The translations under genes and the position numbers were made by a program. Under the pieces are notes generated by a model, which was given only the letters and a program-made list of their open reading frames with translations, did no database searches and was not told the DNA's origin. From positions 1 through 28,468 of the forward strand of contig JAZKEQ010000044.1 of NCBI GenBank assembly GCA_040386935.1: 28,468 bases of DNA. Reading direction: 5' to 3'. This DNA comes from JABMMZ01 sp040386935. Its GTDB lineage: Bacteria > Bacteroidota > Bacteroidia > NS11-12g > UBA955. Shown piece after piece: positions 1 through 7,511 of the stretch (position 1 is the stretch's first letter; the number at the start of each line of letters is the position of its first letter).

Positions 1-8
1 ATCACTCG

Positions 9-728
9 ATGCGATTTAAATATTTTACCCTCATATTGCTGTTTACATGCAGTGCATTCGTAAAGGCGCAGACGGATACTATTGGTTATATCGAATCTCC
101 GCTTCAACAGCAGAATATTGATACTGACGATAATATTAAGACGAAACTAGGCGTGAAGTTTACTCTAGGTGGTCATACTTTCAGAGGCAGCGCTTTTGAT
201 AACGCCCACCCATTATTTGGTTTTGGTGCCGGTATGTATAATATTATTGACCTGAATAAGAAAAAATCTCTGAAGTTACAATGGGAACTGAACCTCACCT
301 TTAAAGGTAGTAAATTTGCTAAACCCAACGATACCTCTTTCAGTAAAATCTCTTTGTCGTATTTTGAGTTACCGGTGTATTTGAGCATTAAGTTGAGTAA
401 AAATAAATTACCGGCTCATTTGATTGTTGGCGCACAGCTGGGCTATTTATTTAAAAGCAGTATAACTCAGGGTTTCGGGCAATATGGTGAAGTGAAATTA
501 AACGGTTTGCCATTTAAAAGCTTTGATTTCAGTCCGGCAATCGGATTCAGAAAAGAATTGGGAAGCGGTATTTCTATGCAGTTTACAACCAAATACGGTA
601 TGGTCAATATCTATACAGATAAATTCGATCCTACTGTAGATGAACGTTATAAAGGGATATATCCGGTATTTAAAAACGGAACTCACGATGTTCACAATCT
701 TAGCTTCGAGCTGGCCTTTCTGTTTTAA
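9..728 (+). CDS. PorT-like outer membrane beta-barrel protein
   Basis: This 239-residue protein starts with a cleavable signal peptide (Lys/Arg at residues 2-4, a hydrophobic core to about residue 17, cleavage probably after FVKAQ). The rest alternates short polar and hydrophobic beta-strand stretches rich in Gly and aromatic residues and ends in ELAFLF, the terminal Phe being typical of outer-membrane barrels. The length and texture fit the small 'outer membrane beta-barrel'/PorT-like proteins that are abundant in Bacteroidota and mostly have no known function. Only eight bases precede the ATG, so its promoter lies outside the window. It is followed after 31 bases by another exported protein. 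The fold call is fairly safe; no specific role can be given. Confidence 0.75.
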   Translation: MRFKYFTLILLFTCSAFVKAQTDTIGYIESPLQQQNIDTDDNIKTKLGVKFTLGGHTFRGSAFDNAHPLFGFGAGMYNIIDLNKKKSLKLQWELNLTFKGSKFAKPNDTSFSKISLSYFELPVYLSIKLSKNKLPAHLIVGAQLGYLFKSSITQGFGQYGEVKLNGLPFKSFDFSPAIGFRKELGSGISMQFTTKYGMVNIYTDKFDPTVDERYKGIYPVFKNGTHDVHNLSFELAFLF

Positions 729-742
729 TCATAATTATTTGA

Positions 743-750
743 TATGTTTG
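743..750 (+). promoter_or_regulatory. Possible -7 element TATGTTTG
   Basis: The sequence TATGTTTG matches the Bacteroidota -7 consensus TAnnTTTG and ends nine bases before the ATG of the YARHG gene. No TTTG is found at the expected distance upstream, so this is a weak candidate; readthrough from the preceding gene is equally possible. Confidence 0.35.
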
Positions 751-759
751 TAAGGCATT

Positions 760-1872
760 ATGTCTTACAAAGCTACTTTAATTGCATTTTTGCTATTAAT
801 CTCTTCAGCTCTATTTGGGAATGATGGGTCTTATTATATGTCGGGCAATCATTTGATTCCAATGATAGAATCAGGAATTGATGTCAGAAAAGAAATTCTC
901 ACCATTAAAAGAGTGAATGAAGATTATTTGCAGGTGAATGTTTACTATGAGTTTTTTAATCCTGGCGAAGCAAAAGTACTGGATGTTGGTTTCGAGGCTC
1001 ATTCACCCTCAGGTGATGTAGATATTAGACCTTTGAAAGGTGGACATCCTTATATGAGTGATTTTAATGTCGCAATGAATGGCAATAATCTTCAATATGC
1101 AATAGCCATTGTCAATGATAGTATGTATTACAAAAATGGCAAGTTTATAAAATTAACGGAACAAGAAGTTCAAAATGAAATAAGGGGCGAAATGATGGCC
1201 GACTTTTTTTATGCCTATCATTTCAAAGCTAATTTTAAAAAAGGCTTAAATACCATTGCACATTCTTACCGATTCAAATTGTCTAGTTCAATTGATTTGG
1301 AATATGATTTTAATTACATCCTTACAACAGCCAACAGGTGGGGGAACGGAAAGATAGAAGACTTCAGTCTTGCAATTGATATGGGCGAGTTTCAAAAGTT
1401 TGGAATACAACAATCATTTTTTAAAAATGCGAATGAGTGGTTGATCAATGGAATAGGCTCAACTTCCAAAAGTAAAACAACCGAAAGGGTTGAAACACAA
1501 GATTCTGCAACAGTATTCAATATTCAAAACGGGGCAATCATTTTTAATAAGCTCAATTTTAAACCCAAAGGCGAAATTTTCCTGTATTCAGAACGACACT
1601 ATTTGGTGTATAACGATACCTTCAATGCCGCTAACGATTTACTGCCAAATGAGATATTTTATTGGACACCGATAGTTAAAGACGAATTTTCAATGAAAGT
1701 ATTGCGCAATCTGCCTTATGCGCGAAGAGGGTATGTGTTCAATAGTGCAGAACTTAATGCCTATTTCAGAAAGATGGATTGGTATACCCCTAATCCTATG
1801 TATACTGCTGAGTTATCGAGTCTCACACCGCTTGAACAGAAATGGTTACTGGTAATAAAGAAAGTGGATTAA
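760..1872 (+). CDS. Exported YARHG-domain protein
   Basis: This 370-residue protein has a signal peptide (hydrophobic residues 6-20). Its main body, residues about 22-300, is a beta-rich region of the kind found in Bacteroidota proteins annotated only as 'YARHG domain-containing'. The C-terminal YARHG domain begins near residue 317: NLPYARRG is followed by YVF, AYFRKMDWYTPNP and LEQKW, which are the domain's usual landmarks (here Arg replaces His in the motif). YARHG domains are thought to act outside the cytoplasm, but their function is unknown. No catalytic motif is visible. The ATG at 760 is preferred because the signal peptide starts there. The domain call is confident; function is unknown. 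Confidence 0.8.
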   Translation: MSYKATLIAFLLLISSALFGNDGSYYMSGNHLIPMIESGIDVRKEILTIKRVNEDYLQVNVYYEFFNPGEAKVLDVGFEAHSPSGDVDIRPLKGGHPYMSDFNVAMNGNNLQYAIAIVNDSMYYKNGKFIKLTEQEVQNEIRGEMMADFFYAYHFKANFKKGLNTIAHSYRFKLSSSIDLEYDFNYILTTANRWGNGKIEDFSLAIDMGEFQKFGIQQSFFKNANEWLINGIGSTSKSKTTERVETQDSATVFNIQNGAIIFNKLNFKPKGEIFLYSERHYLVYNDTFNAANDLLPNEIFYWTPIVKDEFSMKVLRNLPYARRGYVFNSAELNAYFRKMDWYTPNPMYTAELSSLTPLEQKWLLVIKKVD

Positions 1873-1877
1873 GCAGG

Positions 1878-1908
1878 TTTATTTTACAGATATTTGGTGT
1901 TACTTTTG
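1878..1908 (+). promoter_or_regulatory. Promoter of the E1 dehydrogenase gene
   Basis: TACTTTTG at 1901-1908 fits TAnnTTTG, and TTTA at 1878-1881 is a three-of-four match to the -33 TTTG with a 19-base spacer. The predicted transcription start falls at or within a base or two of the GTG start codon at 1913, implying a leaderless message. Confidence 0.6.
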
Positions 1909-1912
1909 CACC

Positions 1913-3889
1913 GTGAATTTTAACCGCAAACAATTGAGCAATGATGAATTGCTGACTATTTATAAGAATCTTTTATACCCTCGCATTATTGAGGAAAAAA
2001 TGCTGATTTTATTGCGTCAGGGAAAAATCGGCAAATGGTTCAGTGGTATTGGACAAGAGGCCATCTCAGTAGGCATTACCATGGCATTGCAAAACGATGA
2101 ATATTTATTGCCTTTGCACCGCAATTTGGGTGTATTTACAACGCGCAAAGTGCCTTTCAGAAAATTATTTGCCCAGTGGCAGGGAAAGAAAAGCGGTTTC
2201 ACAAAAGGTCGCGACAGAAGTTTTCACTTTGGCACCAACGAGTACCACATTGTTGGTATGATTTCACATTTAGGTGCTATGTTGGGTGTAGCCAATGGTA
2301 TTTCACTGGCCCATTTATTGAATAAAGAACAGAAATGCAGTGTAGTATTCAGTGGAGATGGTGGTACAAGTGAAGGTGACTTTCACGAAGCACTTAATGT
2401 GGCCGCAGTTTGGAATTTGCCGGTTATATTTTTAATTGAAAATAACGGCTACGGTCTAAGTACCCCCAGCAATGAACAGTTTCGCTGCAAACAGTTTATC
2501 GATAAAGGCATAGGCTATGGCATGGAAGCCTATCAGGTGGATGGCAATAATATTTTGGAGGTATTTCACAAAGCAACAGAATTAACAGAAAGCATTCGCA
2601 AAACTCCTAGACCTGTTATATTGGAGTGCATGACTTTCAGAATGCGCGGTCACGAAGAAGCCAGTGGTACCAAATATGTACCCCAGCATTTATTTGATGA
2701 GTGGAAAGAAAAAGATCCGATTGATAATTTTCAGCAATTCCTTGTAAAAGAAGGTCTGTTGAATGACGATAATATCCAATCCATTTATGATGAATTGAAA
2801 ATGGGTATGGATGATGATTTAGCCGCAGTATTTGCAGAACCTGAAGTTGTAGCTGATTTGGAAGAAGAAATGGCTGATGTTTACATGCCTTATACGCAAG
2901 AAATCATAGCACCGGCAAGTAGTAATATTAGCGATAAACGTCTTGTTGATGCCATATCTGACGGGCTGAAGCAATCAATGGAACGCCATAGCAATACAGT
3001 AGTGATGGGGCAAGATGTCGCTGAATATGGAGGTGTATTTAAAATCACAGATAATTTTTATAAACTGTTTGGTAAAGAGCGCGTGCGAAACACACCGATT
3101 ACCGAATCATCTATATTGGGTGCTGGATATGGTTTGGCCATTAAGCAGTACAAAGCCATTGTCGAAATGCAGTTTGCCGATTTTGTGACCTGCGGTTTCA
3201 ATCAAATTGTCAATAACTTAGCAAAGAGCCATTACCGCTGGGCCCAACCGGCTGATGTGGTAGTGCGTATGCCTACAGGTGCCGGTGTTGGTGCCGGTCC
3301 ATTCCACAGTCAAAGTAATGAAGCATGGTTCTTTCATGTAGCAGGTTTAAAAATTATTTACCCTAGCAATCCTTATGATGCCAAAGGTTTATTGTGTGCC
3401 GCCATTAACGACCCTAATCCGGTATTGTTTTTTGAACACAAGGCCCTTTACAGAAGTATTGAAGGACAAGTGCCTGATGATTATTACACATTGGAAATAG
3501 GGAAAGCCCTAAGTGTTAGAGAAGGAAATGACCTCACCGTTATTACCTATGGTTGGGGCGTGCAATGGGCCATTGATGCATGTGAAACTTTAAATATTCA
3601 GGCAGAGATTGTGGATTTAAGAACCTTGTTGCCTTGGGATAAAGAAGCAGTAAAAGCCGCAGTTGAAAAAACAGGAAAAGTATTGGTGTTGCATGAAGAT
3701 ACCATTACAGGTGGTATTGGTGCTGAAATAGCGGCATGGATCAGTGAACACTGTTTTACATCGCTAGATGCACCTGTTAAACGCATAGGCAGTTTAGACA
3801 CACCGGTACCATTGGCTAAAGATCTTGAAGATAAATTTTTGGCGAAGTACAGACTGAATGATGCATTGAAGGAGTTGTTAGAATTCTAA
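1913..3889 (+). CDS. 2-oxoacid dehydrogenase E1, fused alpha and beta subunits
   Basis: This 658-residue protein is the thiamine-diphosphate-dependent E1 decarboxylase of a branched-chain (or similar) 2-oxoacid dehydrogenase complex, with the two usual subunits in one chain. Residues 1-320 are alpha-like: IGQEA near 46, and the thiamine diphosphate/Mg motif GDGG at 148-151 with ENNGYG at 176-181. A linker follows, and from about residue 338 the beta part runs (MGQDVAEYGG, MPTGAGVGAGPFHSQS, GGIGAEIAAW) to the C-terminus. Such fusions are common in Bacteroidota. No E2 or E3 gene is adjacent, so the substrate is not fixed by context. The start is GTG; the next Met is residue 30, inside conserved sequence, so GTG is preferred. 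Its stop overlaps the stop of the convergent ATPase gene. Confidence 0.9.
   Translation: MNFNRKQLSNDELLTIYKNLLYPRIIEEKMLILLRQGKIGKWFSGIGQEAISVGITMALQNDEYLLPLHRNLGVFTTRKVPFRKLFAQWQGKKSGFTKGRDRSFHFGTNEYHIVGMISHLGAMLGVANGISLAHLLNKEQKCSVVFSGDGGTSEGDFHEALNVAAVWNLPVIFLIENNGYGLSTPSNEQFRCKQFIDKGIGYGMEAYQVDGNNILEVFHKATELTESIRKTPRPVILECMTFRMRGHEEASGTKYVPQHLFDEWKEKDPIDNFQQFLVKEGLLNDDNIQSIYDELKMGMDDDLAAVFAEPEVVADLEEEMADVYMPYTQEIIAPASSNISDKRLVDAISDGLKQSMERHSNTVVMGQDVAEYGGVFKITDNFYKLFGKERVRNTPITESSILGAGYGLAIKQYKAIVEMQFADFVTCGFNQIVNNLAKSHYRWAQPADVVVRMPTGAGVGAGPFHSQSNEAWFFHVAGLKIIYPSNPYDAKGLLCAAINDPNPVLFFEHKALYRSIEGQVPDDYYTLEIGKALSVREGNDLTVITYGWGVQWAIDACETLNIQAEIVDLRTLLPWDKEAVKAAVEKTGKVLVLHEDTITGGIGAEIAAWISEHCFTSLDAPVKRIGSLDTPVPLAKDLEDKFLAKYRLNDALKELLEF
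3878..3889. repeat. 12-bp palindrome covering two convergent stop codons
   Basis: TTAGAATTCTAA is a perfect palindrome. It contains the TAA stop of the E1 gene (3887-3889) and the TAG stop of the minus-strand ATPase gene (3888-3886). It has no T-run on either side and is too short to be a convincing terminator. Confidence 0.7.
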
Positions 3890-5079
3890 TACAACAATCC
3901 AAACATCCACAAAGGAATCTTATGGCCATTGCCGTATTCTACATCATCTGAGGCGATATAACTGTTTTTTACAGACTTTATCTGGTTGAAAGTTTTATTT
4001 TTGCCACCTACTTCAATGGTGTAAGTGCCATCTATCAAAAAATCACCTTCTTTAGGGTAGGTAATGGTGTGTTTTGCCTGAACCTGATTGATAAAAAAAG
4101 TTTCACGCATATTGCCTATTTCAATGTTCTTATTAACTAGTGCGTAGGCAAAGTTGGTATTGCCCAAGTATATTTTTTCAGGTTTTGTTAAGTAACCATC
4201 GCTTTTGCTACCTGTTTTCAAAAGACTGAAAATTTTTGCTCGTTCAAGCATATTTAAAAATGCCAACACACTTGTGCGCGATGACTCAATTTGCGCTGCC
4301 AGTGTAGTAATATTGGCTTTATATGGGGCGTTTTGTGCGAGGATATACACCAGTTTTTTCAGTTTAATAATGGATGAATAATCCAGTTGATGTACAGCCA
4401 TTAAATCTACTTCTAGTGAAAGGTTAATCGTGTTGTTCAATTTTTGAAGATAGCTGTTCTTGTTTTCTTTGTAAAAGGGAAAATAGCCATATTCTATATA
4501 ATTTGGGAACTCTGCCAGTGGCTTTATTTTGCTGCATACTTCATGGCTGATATCGACATGTCTTTTTAAAACGTCATCCAGCGAATAGACAGGAAACTCA
4601 ATGCCTTTTTCAAATACCAGAAATTCGCGGAAGGAAAGTCCTTCGAGTTCATAATTCACTGCCCTTCTGCTCAGGTCAGCTTCCGATTTATATATTTCAA
4701 GTATAGACGAACCAGTGAAAACAATATAAAGTTCATCGTAAATATCATAGATATTTTTAAGTTCGAGGCTCCAATGGGGGTATTTGTGTACTTCATCAAT
4801 AAATAAGTACTTACCACCTTTATTGACAAATTGTTCAACAAATTCTGATAGTGAATTTTGGATAAAATAAATATTGTCAAGGCTGATGTATAAACAATTA
4901 TTGTCTTTGTAGTGATTTAATTTGATGTGTTGCAAGAGGAGGGTGGTCTTTCCGCAACCTCTGGCGCCTGTAATCGAGATCATTCTATCGCTCCAATCGA
5001 TATCATGAAGCAAGTAGCGGATAATATCAGTACTCGTTTTCCTGAGTTTGGTTTGATAGGTTGTGTATAGCGTTTCCAT
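3886..5079 (-). CDS. AAA ATPase with C-terminal DUF4143-like region
   Basis: This 397-residue cytoplasmic protein has a Walker A motif GARGCGKTT (residues 38-46), a Walker B KYLFIDEVH (90-98), a sensor-like FTGSS (121-125) and a following SRRA, in the order seen in the AAA_14 ATPases. The C-terminal 200 residues look like the DUF4143 region, with a winged-helix-like stretch near SRTSVLAFLNMLERAKI. The family is widespread and often strain-variable in Bacteroidota; its role is unknown. A longer reading frame extends upstream to 5148, but METLYTTY at 5079 is chosen because a consensus promoter places the transcript start about three bases before it. The gene stands alone, convergent with E1 and divergent from meaB, and looks like an accessory insertion (inference). 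Confidence 0.8.
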   Translation of the reverse strand: METLYTTYQTKLRKTSTDIIRYLLHDIDWSDRMISITGARGCGKTTLLLQHIKLNHYKDNNCLYISLDNIYFIQNSLSEFVEQFVNKGGKYLFIDEVHKYPHWSLELKNIYDIYDELYIVFTGSSILEIYKSEADLSRRAVNYELEGLSFREFLVFEKGIEFPVYSLDDVLKRHVDISHEVCSKIKPLAEFPNYIEYGYFPFYKENKNSYLQKLNNTINLSLEVDLMAVHQLDYSSIIKLKKLVYILAQNAPYKANITTLAAQIESSRTSVLAFLNMLERAKIFSLLKTGSKSDGYLTKPEKIYLGNTNFAYALVNKNIEIGNMRETFFINQVQAKHTITYPKEGDFLIDGTYTIEVGGKNKTFNQIKSVKNSYIASDDVEYGNGHKIPLWMFGLLY

Positions 5080-5086
5080 CTTATTA

Positions 5087-5117
5087 CAAAAATATAACGT
5101 TTTATATAAAAAACAAA
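5087..5117 (-). promoter_or_regulatory. Promoter of the AAA ATPase gene
   Basis: Reading the minus strand, TTTG (5117-5114), a 19-base spacer and TATTTTTG (5094-5087) match the Bacteroidota consensus exactly. The start codon at 5079 lies eight bases past the -7 element, so the message should be nearly leaderless; this decides the start over the upstream in-frame Met. Confidence 0.75.
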
Positions 5118-5268
5118 AAATAATTAAAACGTTCTTTGTGAAAAACAATAAAATGATATATTGTTATATTTATAAGACATTTTATGCAAATTTTTAAAAT
5201 GTTTCATACCTGTCAATAAATTAATTTATAAAACCCCCTAACTATTTGCATTTTTGCAGTGACTGAAA

Positions 5269-6162
5269 ATGGAAGTTCAATCATTAAAGCATAACTGGCG
5301 CCAATTGGCGAGAGCCATTTCTCTGGTTGAGAATAATCATCCGGATGGAATAAACTTGTTGCGCGCTTTGCCTTTTGATAGTGATGTCCCTGTTTTAGGA
5401 ATAACAGGTCCGCCCGGTGCCGGTAAAAGCAGTTTGGTGAATGCCCTGATCAATGAGGCGCTGAGCCATCAGTTAAAAGTAGGTGTGCTTGCAGTAGATC
5501 CAACTTCACCATTCAATTACGGCTCATTATTGGGCGACCGAGTGCGCATGTCCGAACATTTCAATCACAGCGATGTATACATACGCTCTATTGCTACAAG
5601 AGGTAGTTTAGGCGGTTTGTCTGCTAAAATTTATGAAATAACAGATGTAATGCGACATGCGGGTTTCGACTTGATTATTATTGAAACAGTAGGGGTTGGT
5701 CAGAGTGAAGTAGAAATTGCGGGTTTGGCTGATACAACAGCAGTGGTACTGGTGCCCGAAGCCGGTGATGAAGTACAAACCCTAAAGAGCGGTATCATGG
5801 AGATAGCCGATATTTTTATTGTCAATAAGAGCGACCGTGAAGGGGCTGATACATTTGTTAAAAATCTGAAAGCACTGATTCACCAACGGCCTACAGGTGG
5901 TTGGGAAGTACCTGTCATTAAAACAATCGCAACCAATCAAACGGGAGTAGCAGGCTTTTGGAAAGCCATACAACAACACAATCAACAAACTGCGGACAAA
6001 GAACACCGATATCAATTGCAATGTGACAAAGCCTGGCATTTGATTCAAAATGAAAAAATGAAATCAGTTGACAGACAGCAATTGTTGGCTGATTTGAAAG
6101 ATAAAGCAAACAAAAAAGGGTTTAATCTGTATCAATACATACAATTATATTTAGCCGATTAA
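5269..6162 (+). CDS. meaB: Methylmalonyl-CoA mutase-associated GTPase MeaB
   Basis: This 297-residue G3E-family GTPase is the MeaB/ArgK chaperone, which gates loading and repair of the adenosylcobalamin cofactor in methylmalonyl-CoA mutase. Visible motifs are the P-loop GPPGAGKSS (47-55), the family signature around VDPTSPFNYGSLLGDRVRM (77-94), ATRGSLGGLS (109-118), the switch region ETVGVGQSE (139-147) and the guanine-specificity motif NKSD (186-189). The chain is slightly shorter than typical family members, with a short N-terminus. No mutase gene lies in the window. A weak -7-like CATTTTTG sits at 5249-5256. The stop codon overlaps the next gene's ATG by one base, indicating co-transcription. 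Confidence 0.92.
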   Translation: MEVQSLKHNWRQLARAISLVENNHPDGINLLRALPFDSDVPVLGITGPPGAGKSSLVNALINEALSHQLKVGVLAVDPTSPFNYGSLLGDRVRMSEHFNHSDVYIRSIATRGSLGGLSAKIYEITDVMRHAGFDLIIIETVGVGQSEVEIAGLADTTAVVLVPEAGDEVQTLKSGIMEIADIFIVNKSDREGADTFVKNLKALIHQRPTGGWEVPVIKTIATNQTGVAGFWKAIQQHNQQTADKEHRYQLQCDKAWHLIQNEKMKSVDRQQLLADLKDKANKKGFNLYQYIQLYLAD

Positions 6163-6740
6163 TGATTACTATTCTGAGCGGATCGCCTCGAAAAAACAGC
6201 AATACCATGCGCGTGGCAAAAGCCATGAAAATCGCAATAACAGCCGAAGACCATACACAAACAGTGAAAATTGTAGACTTCAATGGCTTTGATATCCCTT
6301 CTGCCAATCAGGGCATTATGAAGATGGAACACCTCACTCCATGGCAGACAGAATTATACGAATCAATGCGCGATGCCAGTATGATATTCGTTTTAACGCC
6401 TGAGTACAATTGGTTCCCAAGTGCCGAAATTATTCAAACCATCCATGCATTGGGAGGCTCCAGTTATTCAGCGGCATGGCAGAATAAGGTATTTGCAACA
6501 GCCGGTGTTTCAAATGGCAGGGGAGGTCGCATGCCCGCAGTACAACTCACTTATGCCATCAATAAACTCATCAATGTTTTTGATTTCGAAAGCGTTGTAA
6601 GCGCCAAAATATTTGAATCGCAATTTACACCAACAGTGCTGGACGAAGAAGGAATTTCGCTTGGAAATGCAGATTATGATAAAGGGCTCATGGCCTTTGT
6701 TTCCTACAATCTTCGCCTGAATAAGCGCATGAGTGAATGA
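6162..6740 (+). CDS. NAD(P)H-dependent FMN reductase
   Basis: This 192-residue flavodoxin-fold protein belongs to the NADPH-dependent FMN reductase family. The N-terminal strand and phosphate loop SGSPRKNSNT (residues 6-15) bind the FMN phosphate, and TPEYNWFPSAEI (near 81) is the family's second FMN loop, where PEYN is diagnostic. These enzymes reduce flavins, quinones or azo compounds; the natural substrate here is unknown. The ATG shares its A with the TAA stop of meaB, a translational-coupling arrangement. Whether the pairing with MeaB is functional (supply of reduced flavin for cobalamin reduction would be one idea) is inference only. Confidence 0.85.
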   Translation: MITILSGSPRKNSNTMRVAKAMKIAITAEDHTQTVKIVDFNGFDIPSANQGIMKMEHLTPWQTELYESMRDASMIFVLTPEYNWFPSAEIIQTIHALGGSSYSAAWQNKVFATAGVSNGRGGRMPAVQLTYAINKLINVFDFESVVSAKIFESQFTPTVLDEEGISLGNADYDKGLMAFVSYNLRLNKRMSE

Positions 6741-6790
6741 TTCGGAAAGAATACTTCCAAATACTATAACTGTCATTTCAAAAAAAAGTC

Positions 6791-6798
6791 TAAATTTG
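6791..6798 (+). promoter_or_regulatory. -7 element TAAATTTG
   Basis: TAAATTTG ends 10 bases before the ATG at 6809, predicting a leader of about six bases. No TTTG is present at the expected -33 position, so only half of the promoter is recognisable. Confidence 0.5.
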
Positions 6799-6808
6799 CA
6801 CAAAATTT

Positions 6809-7132
6809 ATGAAAAATAATAAAGCCAACGAGCTGGTAAAAAAAATAGTTAAAGAGATTGAAGACAACAGTGTTAGACCTGATGTATTAATTCCCATGCT
6901 CAAAGAATTGCGCGAATTGGCTAAAGTTGAAGAAGATCCTTTGCTGACCCGTTCTATCCGTTTAGTATACGAACATTTGGAAGCTAACAATGGTTGGGAG
7001 TTTCAAACACTTGAAGACAGTGAAGAAGTTGAAGAAAATTTGAGCTACCTGATTTCGCTATATGAAAAAAGCGAAAATAAATACAACCGCGATGAGATTC
7101 GTGAAATCGCGAACAACATGACTACTTCATAA
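6809..7132 (+). CDS. Small helical hypothetical protein
   Basis: This 107-residue protein is highly charged and predicted almost wholly helical: long stretches of Lys and Glu heptad-like sequence (KANELVKKIVKEIEDN, MLKELRELAKVEEDP, EEVEENLSYLISLYEKSE), without signal peptide, membrane segment or cysteine. I do not recognise the family. It is likely cytoplasmic. A -7 element precedes it, and the next gene starts three bases after its stop, so it probably opens the operon with the Cys/His membrane protein and the TonB receptor. The close coupling suggests co-expression but not a function. Confidence 0.7.
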   Translation: MKNNKANELVKKIVKEIEDNSVRPDVLIPMLKELRELAKVEEDPLLTRSIRLVYEHLEANNGWEFQTLEDSEEVEENLSYLISLYEKSENKYNRDEIREIANNMTTS

Positions 7133-7135
7133 TTC

Positions 7136-7447
7136 TTGAAAAAAAGAATTTTAAATATTGTCAACGGACTGATTTTACTGCTGGTTGTACTCTACAGTAT
7201 GCCCGTTCAGTATTTTCACCACTGCGACAGGTTTAAAGCCCATAGTGATCTAGTTAGTGTTGAAGAAGCACACAAAGATTGCTACTTGTGCGATATCAAA
7301 CTCACTCCCTTTTTACAAGTATCTACTTTTCAATTGCAATGGTTAGTGCTTGGTTTTGCCATTGTTTTTTCCTTTTATCTCTTATCAAGTCAACAATCTT
7401 TTATACAAATAAAAAATAATAAGGGTCCACCTGCTTTTAATTTTTAA
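7136..7447 (+). CDS. Small Cys/His-rich membrane protein
   Basis: This 103-residue protein has a TTG start, two hydrophobic segments (about residues 7-23 and 67-84) and, between them, a presumably periplasmic segment with HHC (28-30), H36, H46 and a CxxC (C49-C52). It ends in KGPPAFNF. The organisation (helix, Cys/His loop, helix, then a basic residue, Gly/Ala and Pro-Pro) resembles DUF2946-type small proteins found in front of TonB receptors in metal loci; that likeness is from memory, not a search. The position directly ahead of a TonB receptor supports a role in metal handling. The start is TTG because MKKRILNIVNG gives a proper N-terminus and no ATG is available. Confidence 0.7.
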   Translation: MKKRILNIVNGLILLLVVLYSMPVQYFHHCDRFKAHSDLVSVEEAHKDCYLCDIKLTPFLQVSTFQLQWLVLGFAIVFSFYLLSSQQSFIQIKNNKGPPAFNF

Positions 7448-7472
7448 TTAAAGCCCTTTATTATTTATTTAC

Positions 7473-7496
7473 CCGACATGCTGCCGGTCAGCTGTC
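7473..7496. promoter_or_regulatory. Hairpin in the leader of the TonB receptor gene
   Basis: GACA-GCTG (7475-7483, one T bulged) pairs with CAGC-TGTC (7489-7496) around the five-base loop CCGGT, followed by TTTAATTTATTTG. An alternative pairing, CCGACA with TGCCGG, is also possible. It sits 15 bases before the TTG start. It could be a weak terminator or attenuator, or a protein-binding site; I cannot decide. Confidence 0.4.
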
Positions 7497-7511
7497 TTTA
7501 ATTTATTTGTT

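Noticed and set aside
5225..5256. A full promoter for meaB.
   Set aside because: Only an imperfect -7 (CATTTTTG) is present and no TTTG stands at the right distance, so I mention it only in the gene entry.
5782..6109. Minus-strand open frames opposite the end of meaB.
   Set aside because: The plus strand encodes conserved GTPase sequence here and the minus frames have no recognisable motifs.
7448..7511. Possible cobalamin or other riboswitch before the TonB receptor.
   Set aside because: The gap is only 64 bases and lacks the conserved B12-box; only a small hairpin can be folded.
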